This document shows positions 40,381 through 52,950 of a stretch of DNA of 64,000 nucleotides, in pieces (position 1 is the stretch's first letter; every line of letters begins with the position of its first letter). The stretch lies in assembly GCA_030789695.1 (NCBI GenBank), contig CM061142.1, positions 145,671,637 to 145,735,636 of the forward strand. Reading direction: 5' to 3'. The position numbers were made by a program, and so were the translations under genes. Origin of the DNA: Scilla litardierei. Taxonomy: Eukaryota; Streptophyta; Magnoliopsida; Asparagales; Asparagaceae. The notes below the pieces were generated by a model. The model searched no databases, was not told the origin of the DNA, and saw nothing but the letters and a program-made list of their open reading frames with translations.

Positions 40381-42703
40381 TTGCGCCTAGGCGACTATCA
40401 TTTCATCGCCTAGTCTCTTTTACGCCAAAAGCAAGAAATGGCCTAAAGCACATCCTAACAAAGAACTAGCAAGTTTCACTTGCTAGCAAGTTTCACTTGC
40501 CTGCAAGTCAAACGTCTGAAAAACACCGTCCAAAGAGTCCAAAGTCACAAACAACCTACGTGCACAAGTCCACCAGCCTACAGTCCCATATTATTAATCT
40601 TGATTAGTGAATTACAAAAATTAATCAGAGGCTACCAAGTTTTAGTTGATTAACAGGCGAGTGGTGATTCCTACGGGGCAGATCTTACCTCAACACGACC
40701 TGAGAGCTACTCTGACGTCGGGTAGCGACGTCAGGGGGCTGAATCCGGTAGTGCGTACGATAAGGGATGACGGTTACTCTGTAACAAACACGTGCACGAA
40801 TGAGCTTGATGCGATGGAACTAGAACTCATTAGGCAACCCTAAAGCGTCTTATGGACCAATTAATTAAGTTCACCAATCTGATACGGGGTTCACATCAAT
40901 ATTAATGTCGCTAACACAATAACTAAGTTAACTTACTGGTTCAAATACGTTACACCATTCTATCATAGCAACCTAGATAGATAACTGCTAGGAGTATCAC
41001 ATACAAGTTATCCACCATACCGAATAGCATGTTAACATCAGATTATTAGGTCCACTAGCTGCTCAATAATGCAATCCAAATTCACATTTGCAACTAAAAT
41101 TAAAGTGTTGCAGTAACGACACTAACCGATGTGTAGAGGGGAACTCCGACGTGGCTATCGGGGTTGCCGCGCGGCGATCCAAGGCGGAGGAACGTCATAG
41201 TGACACGAGGGAAATCGACCATGGTCCAGAGAGCAGCCGGGATGACAACCGTATGAAGAGAACGGCAGCCGCTTGTGCTCGCAGCCTGTAGTTTCCATGC
41301 ACGGCGTACGGCAGCCGCTACATGCGGTATCAGGCGGGGGTTGGCTGGAGAGAGGCTGACGAGGTCCGGTCGGCTTGGGGGGTGACCGAGATAGCCTCAG
41401 GTGGCGCTGCAGTCAGGCCCACGGCCTGCTGTCGCTAACAGGGCCGGGCGGCTGTGTCGCGGGCAGAGGCGGCGTTGCCTTACGCCAGGCGGAGTGCACC
41501 GACGAGGTAGTCGGTGAGGGGTCCACGGGGGCTCGATGGCACAGAGACAGGCTGGAGAGAGACTGTGTGTCGCTGATTCGTGGGGGAAAAAGTCGGGCGG
41601 CGCTGCCTTGAGTTTGCATCGTCCGACAGGGGATTGGGCGGCGGCCACCGGCGGAGGGGCGGTCGGAGGAAGGGGTTACGGCGAGGGGCGGTCGGAGGAA
41701 GGGGTTACGGCGAGTGGAGGTCTCCGTGCGAGCATAAGTCGGAGGGCACCGACGGTTTTCGTTGCGTGCGAAAAATTTGAGAGCGGCGGCTGTGTCGTGT
41801 GTTTGCTCGGATATAACAGTAATCTAGGGTTATTTTGTTAAGGGTATAGGCTTTTACTTACCGTAGCCTTAAAATAATAGAGAGAAGCTTTATTGTAGGG
41901 GGGTTTAGCAGGCCGGAGCTAGCTGGGCTCTTAGGCTTAGGGTTTAATTATAAAAATATAAAGAGATTGGGTTGCCAGACATGTGAGTGCCTACTCTTAG
42001 GCTTAGGTGTTTAAAAAATTTCATTTGAATGCTAACCCTAGGTGTGTGGGCTATAGTGTTGATAGCATGAAGACTAAGGCCTATTTTTTATTAATAATCT
42101 TGTCTAAGGTCTGTAGAGTACCATAGCTAGTTTAACACTATAAAAATTTATGTGAGTGAGGGGTGTTAGTGTTAGACTTAGGCTTCCCAAAAATAAGTTG
42201 GGTGGTGAATATTGGGTGCGTGCGGCCACAGTAAAGAATGGGGCTGGGTCAACAATAATTTGGACGTCTATTATAATGAAAATTATAGTGGTGGATATAA
42301 GCCAAGTGAAACTTAGGGTTAAACCAATATTAGGTTGGGCGAAAAGCGAAGGTAGGTCAAACGAACTCTGAAAATTGTGAAATAAATATTGTGCTGATCG
42401 GGACGACGAGAGGAAGGTAACTAAGAAGACGAATCTCAATTTCGACGTCAAACGACGAAACTAAAAATAGAAACGTCTCACGTCAAAAGTGAAAATCACA
42501 ACGTCTCTTCGAATGAGATCAAATCGTGGGAGAATGACCCGAGAAATGTCGTTCCAAATCAGTGCCATAATTTAATACTCTCAGAGACATTCACAACGAC
42601 TTATCACACCAAAGTGTTCACAAACAAACAAAGTCTAAAATAAACACGTGCACGGTCAAAAGCATGTGCACGAACAAAGTATGATCGGAAAGCGGCCGTT
42701 ACA
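40381..42703 (-). repeat. X 3' LTR, 5'-truncated copy (2.3 kb)
   Basis: Aligns with 56061-58370 (GCCTAGGCGACTATCATTTC at one end, AAAGCGGCCGTTACA at the other). It includes a 29-bp duplication (GGGGCGGTCGGAGGAAGGGG) near 41656-41713. Open frames near 41088-41841 recur in the other LTR and have no domain. Confidence 0.85.
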
Positions 42704-42741
42704 TCCTCCCCACCTTAGAATAAAGTCCGTCCTCGGACTTT
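42704..42741 (-). promoter_or_regulatory. X polypurine tract with adjacent perfect hairpin
   Basis: TCCTCCCCACCTT on plus (AAGGTGGGGAGGA on minus) abuts the LTR. AAAGTCCG (42722-42729), TCCT, CGGACTTT (42734-42741) forms an 8-bp stem with a 4-base loop. A hairpin of this sequence beside the PPT is, from my knowledge, common in plant Del/Tekay elements. Confidence 0.75.
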
Positions 42742-45700
42742 CTAACATATCTAGTCGCGCTAGTAACTACCCCAATCATGTCACATTATAATTTAACCCA
42801 TGTATAGCTATTACAAGTGCTTATATATACACTAGGTAGTCAAACATTAACACTACCAACATGTATGTATTCACGTACATTAAACGCTTATACCCATTAT
42901 AGTCAGTCAAATTCATACACATATTTCAATCATATACATATATGCATACATCCCTTATATAACTACTATTTACTTAACACAAACAATAGTTCAGATACTC
43001 ATATAAGTATAATCTCACACTAGCAAATACAATCGTTGTTCTACGTATAGATAACTACCTATGCACAAAACAAACATGGGTATACTACTCCCTAATATTC
43101 ATCCGATACCAAACATCTCAACACATGTAGTCACGTCATACCATTATTATATGAGGTTTTACTATATCTAATATACATTCATCACTACTATAACTTCACC
43201 ATATATAGTCATTCAGATGCATGCAATTGTTTCACCATACATTCACATTACATACGGTCCTATAACTATATTCACGACACGCCACACATACCATAGTCAC
43301 CAAAACTTATAACTAGTCACATACTTACCTGTGCATGGTGCACACCCATACACGCTAACATTTCATTCACGCATACCAATCGTACCATTATATAACTAGC
43401 ACATCTACACGCCTAGCTTAGCTCACACACATACGTTCACACAGGCAAGTTCTTAGTAATTAACTATACCACAAGACCAACACCTATAACTATATATTGG
43501 TATAGCGACCCACAATCATGTGCGTAGCACAACCAGGCACAAACAATCCTATCACTATACATACATCAAACATCGCTATATGCAACCACCGTCATACATA
43601 ACCATATACTTAGAGTATACCCACTCAGGCTTGAGTGATACTCGAAACACATATCAGATTACTCTATATACGTAACACGGTATTTATACATATACCAATA
43701 CCACTCTAATGTATACACATCTACCAATACAACCATATTCATACCATATGTCCATCACACTTAATATTTAGTCAGGCAATACTCACATAGTTCATTCACT
43801 TTATATACCATAATACTAATACAGACATCAGCATACGTATAATTAGAATACCCTCCCTAATACATGCATTCATCGTATAGTCACACACATGTATAACATA
43901 TATTCACACCATATCCTATTACCTATAATTAGTGTACCAACACGTCTACTTCATTCATAGTTGAGGTATGCAATAGTCGTGTATACCTCATGGTATACAC
44001 TCATACAACATCCGTAAAAGCAAGCAATACCAATCAAAACTATAATCATACTATCATATGTATATCACCTATATACTTATGCAGCAAATACATAACTATT
44101 TACATTTAAGCACAATTCATATCTACGTACGAGCACATACTCACACGTACTAACATACAGGTCATATAATAGGCCTACTCACTTAACTGTACGTACACCT
44201 ATTATTATCACACCTAGCATACACATAGCTTTACCAACATATTATTTCAACCATTATAAGTATCTCCAACTACATACACCCCATTAGTTATTTCAACGCT
44301 GATTCATATATACTCAGACGTTTCAAGAGTGGTATAGCATCCTCACACATATCCATAAATACTAACACACATACAACTTTGTATCATCACGACTAACTCA
44401 GAATATGCACATATCACACAATAGGCAAACATTATTATACTACATGGGAGTACACTCATTCAAGCCCACACACTCAACTCAGGTACATACACCACGACAC
44501 CTCACAAAGGTCCAAGGGTCTACTAACAATTTAGAATTGACACAGTTATTGACGAGCACTAAAGCCTAAGAAATAGAGGGAGATCGAAAGCGTGACGAGG
44601 GAAGGATTGATAAGCACGAATTCAGATAGGACGGCTAAAAGGAGACAGCTTGATTAGGTGGAACAGCGAATCAATTGTGAATGCTTAGGTAGAGGAAAGG
44701 AAGGTGTAGTGATACCCTTATAGGATACAGAAAGAAAATAGTGCAATCATCAAAAGCTAAAATACGTGAAATTTGAAAATTGTTGTGCTTCAAAAGTTGG
44801 AATCCTCGTATGTATAAAATATTTGGAGATCGATAAAACGAGTTGTTCAAAATAAGTTTGAGTCGAATAGTCATAATAAGAGAAAATGGTTTATTGACTT
44901 ATCGAAAATTATTATGAAAAGAAAGCAAATCATTCATACGAACATTAAGGACGTAGTTTAGAAAATATTATACGGCAGTAATTTAATATAGTGTTGTCAA
45001 AAGTTTTGAAATTCAAAGAATGGAATTAAATTAACTATAGTGTATGGAATGTTTTCCAAGTCTTAAAACTGGAGAGGAATTTTAAATAAATAATATTGAA
45101 AATACTTTTTAGAGAAACCCGAACTTGCCGAACGAACTGTTTTATACAAATATCTTTAAGTACGAGTACCACGAATTCTAAAAATGATATATATATATAT
45201 ATAATAATTGAAATTCTATTTAGCTTGGAGAAGATTTTAAAGTATGGATGCTAAGCGATTAAAATGAATCTCATAGTTTAGGAAAAATGGTATATCGAAT
45301 TTTCAAAATAGTAATAGAGTCTTTAAACTGAAATACGAAAAATATATATTAGAAAATGGTTACGAGATAGTAATTATAATTACAACCAATAGACTTCAAA
45401 ATCTACAAGGAATTTTTTGACTCGCCCAAAAAGTGAGGAATTTTGAATATATACGTAGAGAGTTTAAAACAAAATTTAAACTTAGCGAAAACTTTTAATA
45501 AGGGAAATCGAAAAGAATAACTTTGGAAAAATCAGGCTTTGCGAAAGAGGTCATTTGAAAGTCAACGATTATCGTAATGTGGTGATCACGTGAATCGAGG
45601 CAAGGAATTTGGTCGCATGATCGAACATAAACACGCCTAGGATATGGCTCAGAAAAATCTACGGGGAACTCCTACGGTCGACCAACTAAAGTTTAGGAAC

Positions 45701-46080
45701 TTGGCGCTAAGGCTTTCTAAGGAACTAGACCTTAATGAACTGCGTTCGGCTTGGCCCGAAGTCGACGAACCCAAGGGAACGACTAAAAGAATTCTAGAAG
45801 TATATCATGGTCAGAGTTAGACAGGAACCACTAAGGTAACACCTATGACGATTAAATCAATTCCTAGCAGGGAGTCTAACCAACAATCAGGGGCCTCTAA
45901 CTAGCAAGCACAGACGTCTAACTAAGTCTTCTTACCACCAAGTGACATTGAAAAACGACTAGGCTCAAGGCTTATGACTCGGATGTTGCAATTTATTTAA
46001 TGGACATTCCATAGTTATTATCGTTGTTCCGATAATTCGCAATTGCAAGATGGAGACCTGCATGGGCAACCAACAAAACC
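42742..46080 (-). other. X internal region, AT-rich, no coding sequence
   Basis: 42780-44500 is unusually rich in short CATA/ACATAT steps with almost no G runs on plus. 44500-46080 is a different, purine-rich AT sequence. No RT, integrase or gag motif is readable in any frame, and no ORF exceeds about 85 codons. Decayed or LARD-like. Confidence 0.6.
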
Positions 46081-46659
46081 TGTCACGCCCCGCTTTCCAA
46101 AAATATGGAGGCGAGACGTGAGAAGGTCCGCTCAGACTTGAAGCTACGAAGCTGCAAGTCCGATAAGCGTCAATCAACATTAAATAGCAGGTCCTTGCAA
46201 TTGCGATACGAAACAAAGATAATAAAAAGGAAATGCGACAAAAAGAAATATCAGAATATCCATATTAATAAACTCCAACATCGCAGGAAAGCCACCAGGC
46301 TAAAGGAAAAGAATCTAAAGGGCCCCAGCATGGCCAACAAAAGTACAAGGTACAAAAACAAGTAAAGGTGCCACGCACCGACAACTAACAGAAAACCTAA
46401 AACAAAAGGAAGCTCAGCAGGGGTCACTAAGAATGGTCACCGGTGTCCGCTCAACTCCTCCTGGGCAAACATGGACTCAGACTCAGCGTCAGCAAACGCC
46501 ACGTACTCAGCTACGGTCTCTGGCTCAGGATCTAACATGTGACACCCAAAAGTGCAAGGGCACATGTCAGCAAGTCTACAAGAGACTTGTGCAAGGAAAC
46601 TGAAAGTGAAAGGTAAACAACCTAGCAATTCTAGCATGATGCAATGACATGGCAGTTAT
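46081..46659 (-). repeat. X 5' LTR, first segment (left of F2)
   Basis: Begins TGTCACGCCCCGC, the LTR terminus. It is interrupted by F2 at gttat and continues at 55457. Together the two pieces make a 3.49-kb LTR. Confidence 0.7.
46655..46659. repeat. Target-site duplication (gttat) of F2, left
   Basis: gttat also at 55452-55456. Confidence 0.95.
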
Positions 46660-49114
46660 TGTTGGGGAATTGGCGGTACCTTAGGGCACAAAAACTCTAG
46701 TCCCGTCCTAAGTCGGACGGAACATAGACACAAAAATATTTGCAGCGGAAGAAAAACTAGTTAATCTAAATTAACATGCAGTTAAAAACTATTTTTAACT
46801 TAGCCCTAAGGTCCAAGACCCCATGCCAAGATCTATGCCGACTTGGGATGGATCTGACCATCCCAAGAAGGATCTAGCCTACTGCGATTAAACTAAACTA
46901 ATGCTAATAATACTTTAACCACATACCCGGAATCTCAGCCCTGGAGCAGGCGAGATGTTCCGCGCCGTCTTCCGAGCTGCTCCCGTCCCACGTCGAGCCG
47001 CTCCTTGAACCGCTCCCCGAACCGCTCCTCGAACCGCTCCGCATCCCGAGGCGATCAATCCCCGTGCCGCCGAGCCAACCACGCGCCGAAGAAAGTTTCA
47101 CGCGAGTGAAACCTCCGCCAAGATTTCGGATCCAGAATCTGAACTCCTTTGTGGCTTTGCTAGAGCCCGCAGGAGTAAGGCAGAAAATTTAGGGAGAAGA
47201 GAAATATTAATTTAAGCTTAGATCCGAGCGTGCTCCAACATTTACGGGAGCCGCTCAGATCTAGAGCTTGGGACGAGTTTTGAGAAAGGGGGGAGACCCC
47301 TATTTATATAGGCGGCGGACTCTCCCCTTTTCTCAAAATCCGATGTGGGACTAAATATTTGGGTTAGTTAAAATCAAGTTAGTTTGTACTTCACAAAGTG
47401 CAAACTTCCGTGAATTTTAACTCACTCACCGTTGAGTTTCAGGATTGATACAACCTATTAATACGACAATCGTTCAACGGTGAACGCATAGGAAAATACC
47501 GTTCGTCAATCGGAGGTCGTTTGACCCTCCAATTGAGTGTTCAAACATCAGCCCAAACCCATGTATTTTTGAAATCTGCAGCCGTCACTCCTTGGGTTCA
47601 GAAACCTAGGCATGGAGCCCAAAAACTGGGCCCCATAGCACTGTGCGCGCGCGCAGATCAGCCTGGGCAGAGCCCAGGCGCGCCTGGGCTTGCCCAGGCC
47701 GAGCCTGGGCTAAGCCCAGGCCTGTGCCTGGCTAGCCCAGGCCGAGCCTGGGCTTAGCCCAGGCAGAGCCTAGGCTAGCCCAGGCAGCCTGTTCTGCCTG
47801 GGCCTGGCCTAGTTTGATGCTTTGGGCTGTTTTGGCTCTAACTTGAGCATTTGGTGTCCGATTTGGACGCCGTTCGAACCTGGGTCTAGACTGGAGCATT
47901 CCCGTCTTACCCGTGAACTTTTCCTTGCGTTTATTTTATTAAATATTGTATTAAACAATTTAATACACATTTAATCGCTTTTGCATCAAATGCAAAATAG
48001 TCCCTATCTAAGCTTAAATTATCATATTGCATCAAATGCAATTATCTCTTCTTTTGCATCACATGCAAATATTCTCCCTAACTATTTTCTACCTATTACT
48101 AGACGAAGCGTTGCACTCTGTGTGAGACCCTACAGCCTGACCCTTACAACAGGTTGGGCTCTAAGCCCTATACGGCAGTGACCACGAGCAGTGGTTGCCG
48201 TCCCTGCTTCAGGAATCATCATTATGTGGTTAACTCATTGACATGAGTATTGTCGGGACCACCTGACTGTTTCCGTGATGAATTCCGCAGTTATAGTCTC
48301 TTCGTCTTAAATATGTCGTTTGGATCAAGTCTGGGGTACGGTCAAACTGTCAACCCCAATAACTTGACTCCGGTTAGTTTCTATCAATCTTTAGTCAATA
48401 AATATTGGACTTCTTCCAACATACTCTGCGCAGAGTTTTTACTAAAGACCGAACTAACTCTACGACACTAACTCCCATTGACCGGGAGAGATGAATCCTC
48501 TCTTGGTCATTACTCGCCTCGTACGTTTCAAGTGACACCCAATCAAAAGACCTTTCGACAGGCCTTGCCTCGAAGCTAGGTCAATTGATCTAAGTGGCAC
48601 CGTTCATGCACAGGTCCGTCAAAATGACCTCAAGTCAAAAGACCAACTATCTTATCATCACTCAGAGTTATCACTGACAGATTGGTCAATATAACCATAT
48701 AATAACTCTAGTGGATCGTTCAGTGAACTCATTCTAATGAGCACCTGTGTCTCGTCTTCGACTTCGCCAAGTCAAGCGATCATGAGATCATCGCCACCGC
48801 TAAACAGTGAAGACTAAGACACAATGGTCTATCCGATGTTTCGATATCCTTGTCTCGAAACATCTACGACCACGAACCATTTTAGACTTATGCTACAGAC
48901 GGTCAAACGTTTCTCCATGATCGAGATACTCATCTCGATACCCGTTTTGACCTTGCATAAAGTCTCAGGACTTTACCTAAGTTGATATCTAATGTTAACT
49001 ACATTACAATATAACTTAGATAAATTATTACCAAACAGCTTACTGTTATTTCGAACAAGATGTTTGTGCTATTCACACAAGAATAAATGGCCTTGAGGGC
49101 ATCATATTCCTACA
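46660..49114 (-). repeat. F2 3' LTR (2455 bp)
   Basis: TGTTGGGGAATTGGCGG...ATATTCCTACA on plus. TATA on the minus strand at 47300-47312. GC palindrome cluster at about 47650-47800. Confidence 0.95.
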
Positions 49115-49140
49115 TCTCCCACTTGCACTCAGGCCCATTT
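49085..49140 (-). promoter_or_regulatory. PPT and hairpin at the F2 internal/3'-LTR junction
   Basis: AAATGGCCTTGAGGGCA (49085-49101) pairs with TGCACTCAGGCCCATTT (49124-49140), with two bulges and one mismatch. The loop holds the LTR end and PPT (AAGTGGGAGATG on minus). Same position as the F1 hairpin but different stem bases. Confidence 0.75.
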
Positions 49141-52100
49141 ATCTCGATATCTAATATCGTTTTTACACATAAGTTTTCCCGACTTCATGTGATAGAGCTT
49201 TCGTGAGTGGATCTGCTAAAACCGTCTACACTATAGACTTAAGGGGTTTTTATGTTTATGTCAGACCAACCATTTGAATCTCATTCAAATAATTCATTTG
49301 GTCTGTCGGAATCCATAATATTTTATTTTACTTATCGTACCTTACGATAATCATTTGAATTTGTTAATGGTCATTTTAAATGGCTCATAACTATTCTTGA
49401 TAAAGTATCAAATCTTTTGATTACTTTGTCAAAAATGTATGTTCCATCTCTTTGATGTCTCGCATGTAATTTACACGCTCCCACTGACCTTGAAAATTCT
49501 CTGGCCAATTCATATAAGTTGGTCCGTCTAAATCATATTTAGAAAAACGAACTTATAAGTGAATGCTCAAATTTTCATGGTCAACATGAACGTTTTACAT
49601 CGAGCTTGGTCCGAGTAGATCTGTACACATCTGCTGGCGAGATGGTTTCAACTAATCCGTTTTAAAGAAATTAGGATGAAAACCGTTCTCGTCCAACAAG
49701 ATTGTACTTCACTATTTTCTTTCTGCACCAATCTTTCAACTTAAAGATTTACTTGCAGAAAGTGAGGAAACATTTTCCTTGGGCACGTAAACTAAATTCT
49801 TAAATTTATTTACGCACACGGACCTGCATCAAGTTTTAAATCGGAGTTACTACTCCGAATTTCATCCTAGAAGTTGGCTATGTCATCATCAGTTATGATG
49901 TCTAACTCGACAATTCGTCTTACGAAATTCGAGTAAATAATACAACTTCCTTACGATTGATTTATTGAATAAATTATTGATAATGTTCTCATATAACTTT
50001 ATCAAAACCTAGGCATTACTATCTGGGACTTAACCCAGAGGGAGGACTTAACTCAGAGTCACTTACAATGGATCACACTAAATCTAATTAAGTGTGATTC
50101 ATACCTTTTAACACACTGATGTGTTAACAGACTTGACCCGAGAGAAAATCACATTTTCTTTTAATTACACAAGATTTTATGTAGCTAAGTATTTGACCAT
50201 TCGATCTAATCGAATCAGTTTAAATACTTTAGGCATTTCGTTCTTTATTTTATCAGACTTGTGTTTCATCAAGAACATGTGTCTTAATAAAATATACGAA
50301 TAACTTATTTTGGTTAATCTAGACTCGGGTACATCAGTATGTACTAGACTGAGTTCGACAACTCATTCTCCCACTGTCCCACAGTTGGGTTTCGGCCATT
50401 GTATCTAAGAGGCTAAGACTCACAAGTGTCCGTAGACTTCATAATACGAGAGGTCAGACCTCTCTTTATGTGACTTGTGAAGCTTAATCTCTTGACACGG
50501 TCTAGTCTAATTTTACCATATAAGTTTGCTACTATATTGTGTATTTATATATATTAACATTAATATATATATAGTTATTACAAATTACTTAACACAAAAC
50601 ATTGCTTCAGAAGCAAGGTGACGACATTTGTCAAAAATGTGTTAGACGTCGTTTGTATAACAACTTATTCCGAAATCGTGACATCAAAATATGTCACATT
50701 TTCATTTCCTCCTACTTATGCCTTTATTAATGATAAATTAAACTATTTAACTCGATTGACTTTCCTAAGTGCCTTCTTCCTTTTCTAAATCACATTTAGA
50801 TATCAACATAAATAAATAGCTATGCAAGTAACTTATGTATCCAAACGCTTGAGCTTTGCAATCTTGAGTGTAGCTCAAGAAGTTGCTTGTCTCAAGATCC
50901 GGTTGGGATACATAGTCTTGCATCGCTCATGCACTCGTATTCGACTCAAACGGTTTGATCGAATTTTCGAACTTTGCGGATCAAAATTGTTTGTCCATAC
51001 AACCTTGAGGGTAGCTCGACAAGTTGTAGGGAGAAACATACTTTGAATGTCCTATATGTTCAAGCTGCCTCATATAGAGACGAGTGACATGTAGCTTTAA
51101 TTTATTTGTTGGACCCAGGACTTAATGAAATCATATTTCTTAAGTCTGTTCTTTAGAAGGTCATTTAATGTCAACGAGAATATAGTTTTAATTCTATCAA
51201 TTAGATTTAACTCGATATTCAATTAATCAACTTATTGACCAATTAACTTATCAAAATATTATAGTTTAATTCCTATGGTAAACATAGTCTTGCCCTAGTT
51301 TTAGCATATGTTCAATATTAAATATAGGTAGATTGGCTTTTATCTATCTATATCCTCCCACTATTTTTACGATCGTTTTAAAGCTTAATAACGAACGATT
51401 TAATCGAATTAAAATTAATGGGTAAGAGTTCCAATCACCTTGAGTCTAAACAACCTTGAGTGTAGCTCAACAAGTTGATTGACTCTGCGATCGGAAGATG
51501 ACTCTTCATCGATCATATCGGATATGACTCTCTTAATCGGTTTTTGCCCCTAGCCATTCGTGATCATGCTCATCCAAATCACAATGTCTAGTCTAGTCGG
51601 ACCCTTGTTTTCATGTCTAGCCTGACTTGCCCCTCAGCTCGGTGTATGCATGACACGTCGGTTTGGGTCAGGTCTTAGACTACATCTAGGCAGACTACAT
51701 CCTTGACTAAACTTGCGCCGCCTGCTCGGTGTATTCACGACAACGTCGGTTTGGGTCAAGTCAAGATGTCATCTTATGTATTTAAGAAGTTGGTTCCTAT
51801 AAGATTGCCAGGTTACAGCTTGAGTGTATCTCAACAACTATAACGCGGGTCCTATAGTTACTAACCCCTAAAACAAGGAGGGCTACGGCTAATCTTGAAA
51901 AAGATCATTAACGTATTTGACTTAGATATAGTCCAGGGTGTCATACAATCATGATTCGCGACATTGCGGTCCAGCGGAACTCAGCCAGGGAATTGACTAA
52001 GCCAGGATCACTACCCCTTGGACTAGCAAGGGTGGACCCAGAACTCTTAGCCAAGCACATTGACTGGATCATGGTCCATTGAATGAAGCTTGTCATTTTT

Positions 52101-52519
52101 GTATGTATGCCATAGACTAAACAGCTTTTATTAACAACTAATTAATCCTATCAACTAGTTGAATCCTTAAATTCAAAATTTTTAGGATTTGTTTGATAAC
52201 TTTTATTAAGTCCTTATCAACTATAAGGTTCACGTGCTACCCTAATCGTTATTAGGATTTTAATAAATTTTATTAACAACGCTAGAAGCGAAGTCCTTTA
52301 ATGAAAATTAATTATAACAATTAGAATTGAAAATTCATTTAAAGGACTACCATAATCAGGAATTAGGTCTTTATATTGTTGTTAATGATTTATTAAAACA
52401 TAGCATGTCATTAAAATTCAAGTAATAAATTTTAATCATTTTTAATGGCTAACCTAAAGGGTTGTCTTGTGTTATCAAATAAGGGACAAGATTAACAAGC
52501 CATTAAAAACACTACACTA

Positions 52520-52860
52520 ATTTATCGCATAAAGATAGTGCACAACTATTTAACATTTAAATATACTAAGTTTATCGCATAAACAATTTTTAGCATGCAT
52601 ACATAAATTTAACATTTAAATTTAAAATATGATTTTAAAATTATTTTATTTTTATCTCATAAAAAAAACTTAATTTTAAAATCACTAATTTGCATGCTAC
52701 TTAAAAAATTTATCGCATAAAAATTTTTAACTTTTAAAACAGTTTTAAAATATCTCATAAATTAAAACATCATTTTAAAAAATTTCATGCTTAAAAAGAA
52801 TTTATCAAATATTTTTTTTTGAACATCTAAAACATTTTTAAAATTTATCTCATAACTTTA
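52520..52860 (-). repeat. TTTATCGCATAAA palindrome array in F2 leader
   Basis: TTTATC(G/T)CATAA occurs near 52522, 52570, 52655, 52709, 52751 and 52847, in AT-rich DNA directly after the PBS in transcription sense. The homologous F1 leader (60185-60785) has about nine. Confidence 0.75.
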
Positions 52861-52937
52861 AAAACATTTTAAAAAGTATTTAAAAGCATTCTTAAGTTTA
52901 AAATTAATCGCAGGCTAGATCGACTACGCAAACCCAA

Positions 52938-52949
52938 GCTCTGATACCA
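52938..52949 (-). promoter_or_regulatory. F2 primer-binding site, tRNA-iMet (minus strand)
   Basis: GCTCTGATACCA on plus is TGGTATCAGAGC on minus, one base from the 5' LTR end. Confidence 0.95.
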
Positions 52950-52950
52950 C

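Larger units (their letters stand above)
49115..52950 (-). other. F2 internal region, non-coding
   Basis: Contains four copies of a CTTGAGTGTAGCTCAACAAG-like motif (50866, 51003, 51453, 51815), two copies of a CGGTGTAT..ACGACA..GTCGGTTTGGGTCA block (51640, 51730), and an array of TTATCGCATAA palindromes at 52520-52860. No frame with retroelement motifs. Confidence 0.75.

Noticed and set aside
41088..41841. ORFs repeated at 56751-57505
   Set aside because: The repetition only reflects the two X LTRs; no domain, and several overlapping frames are open at once.
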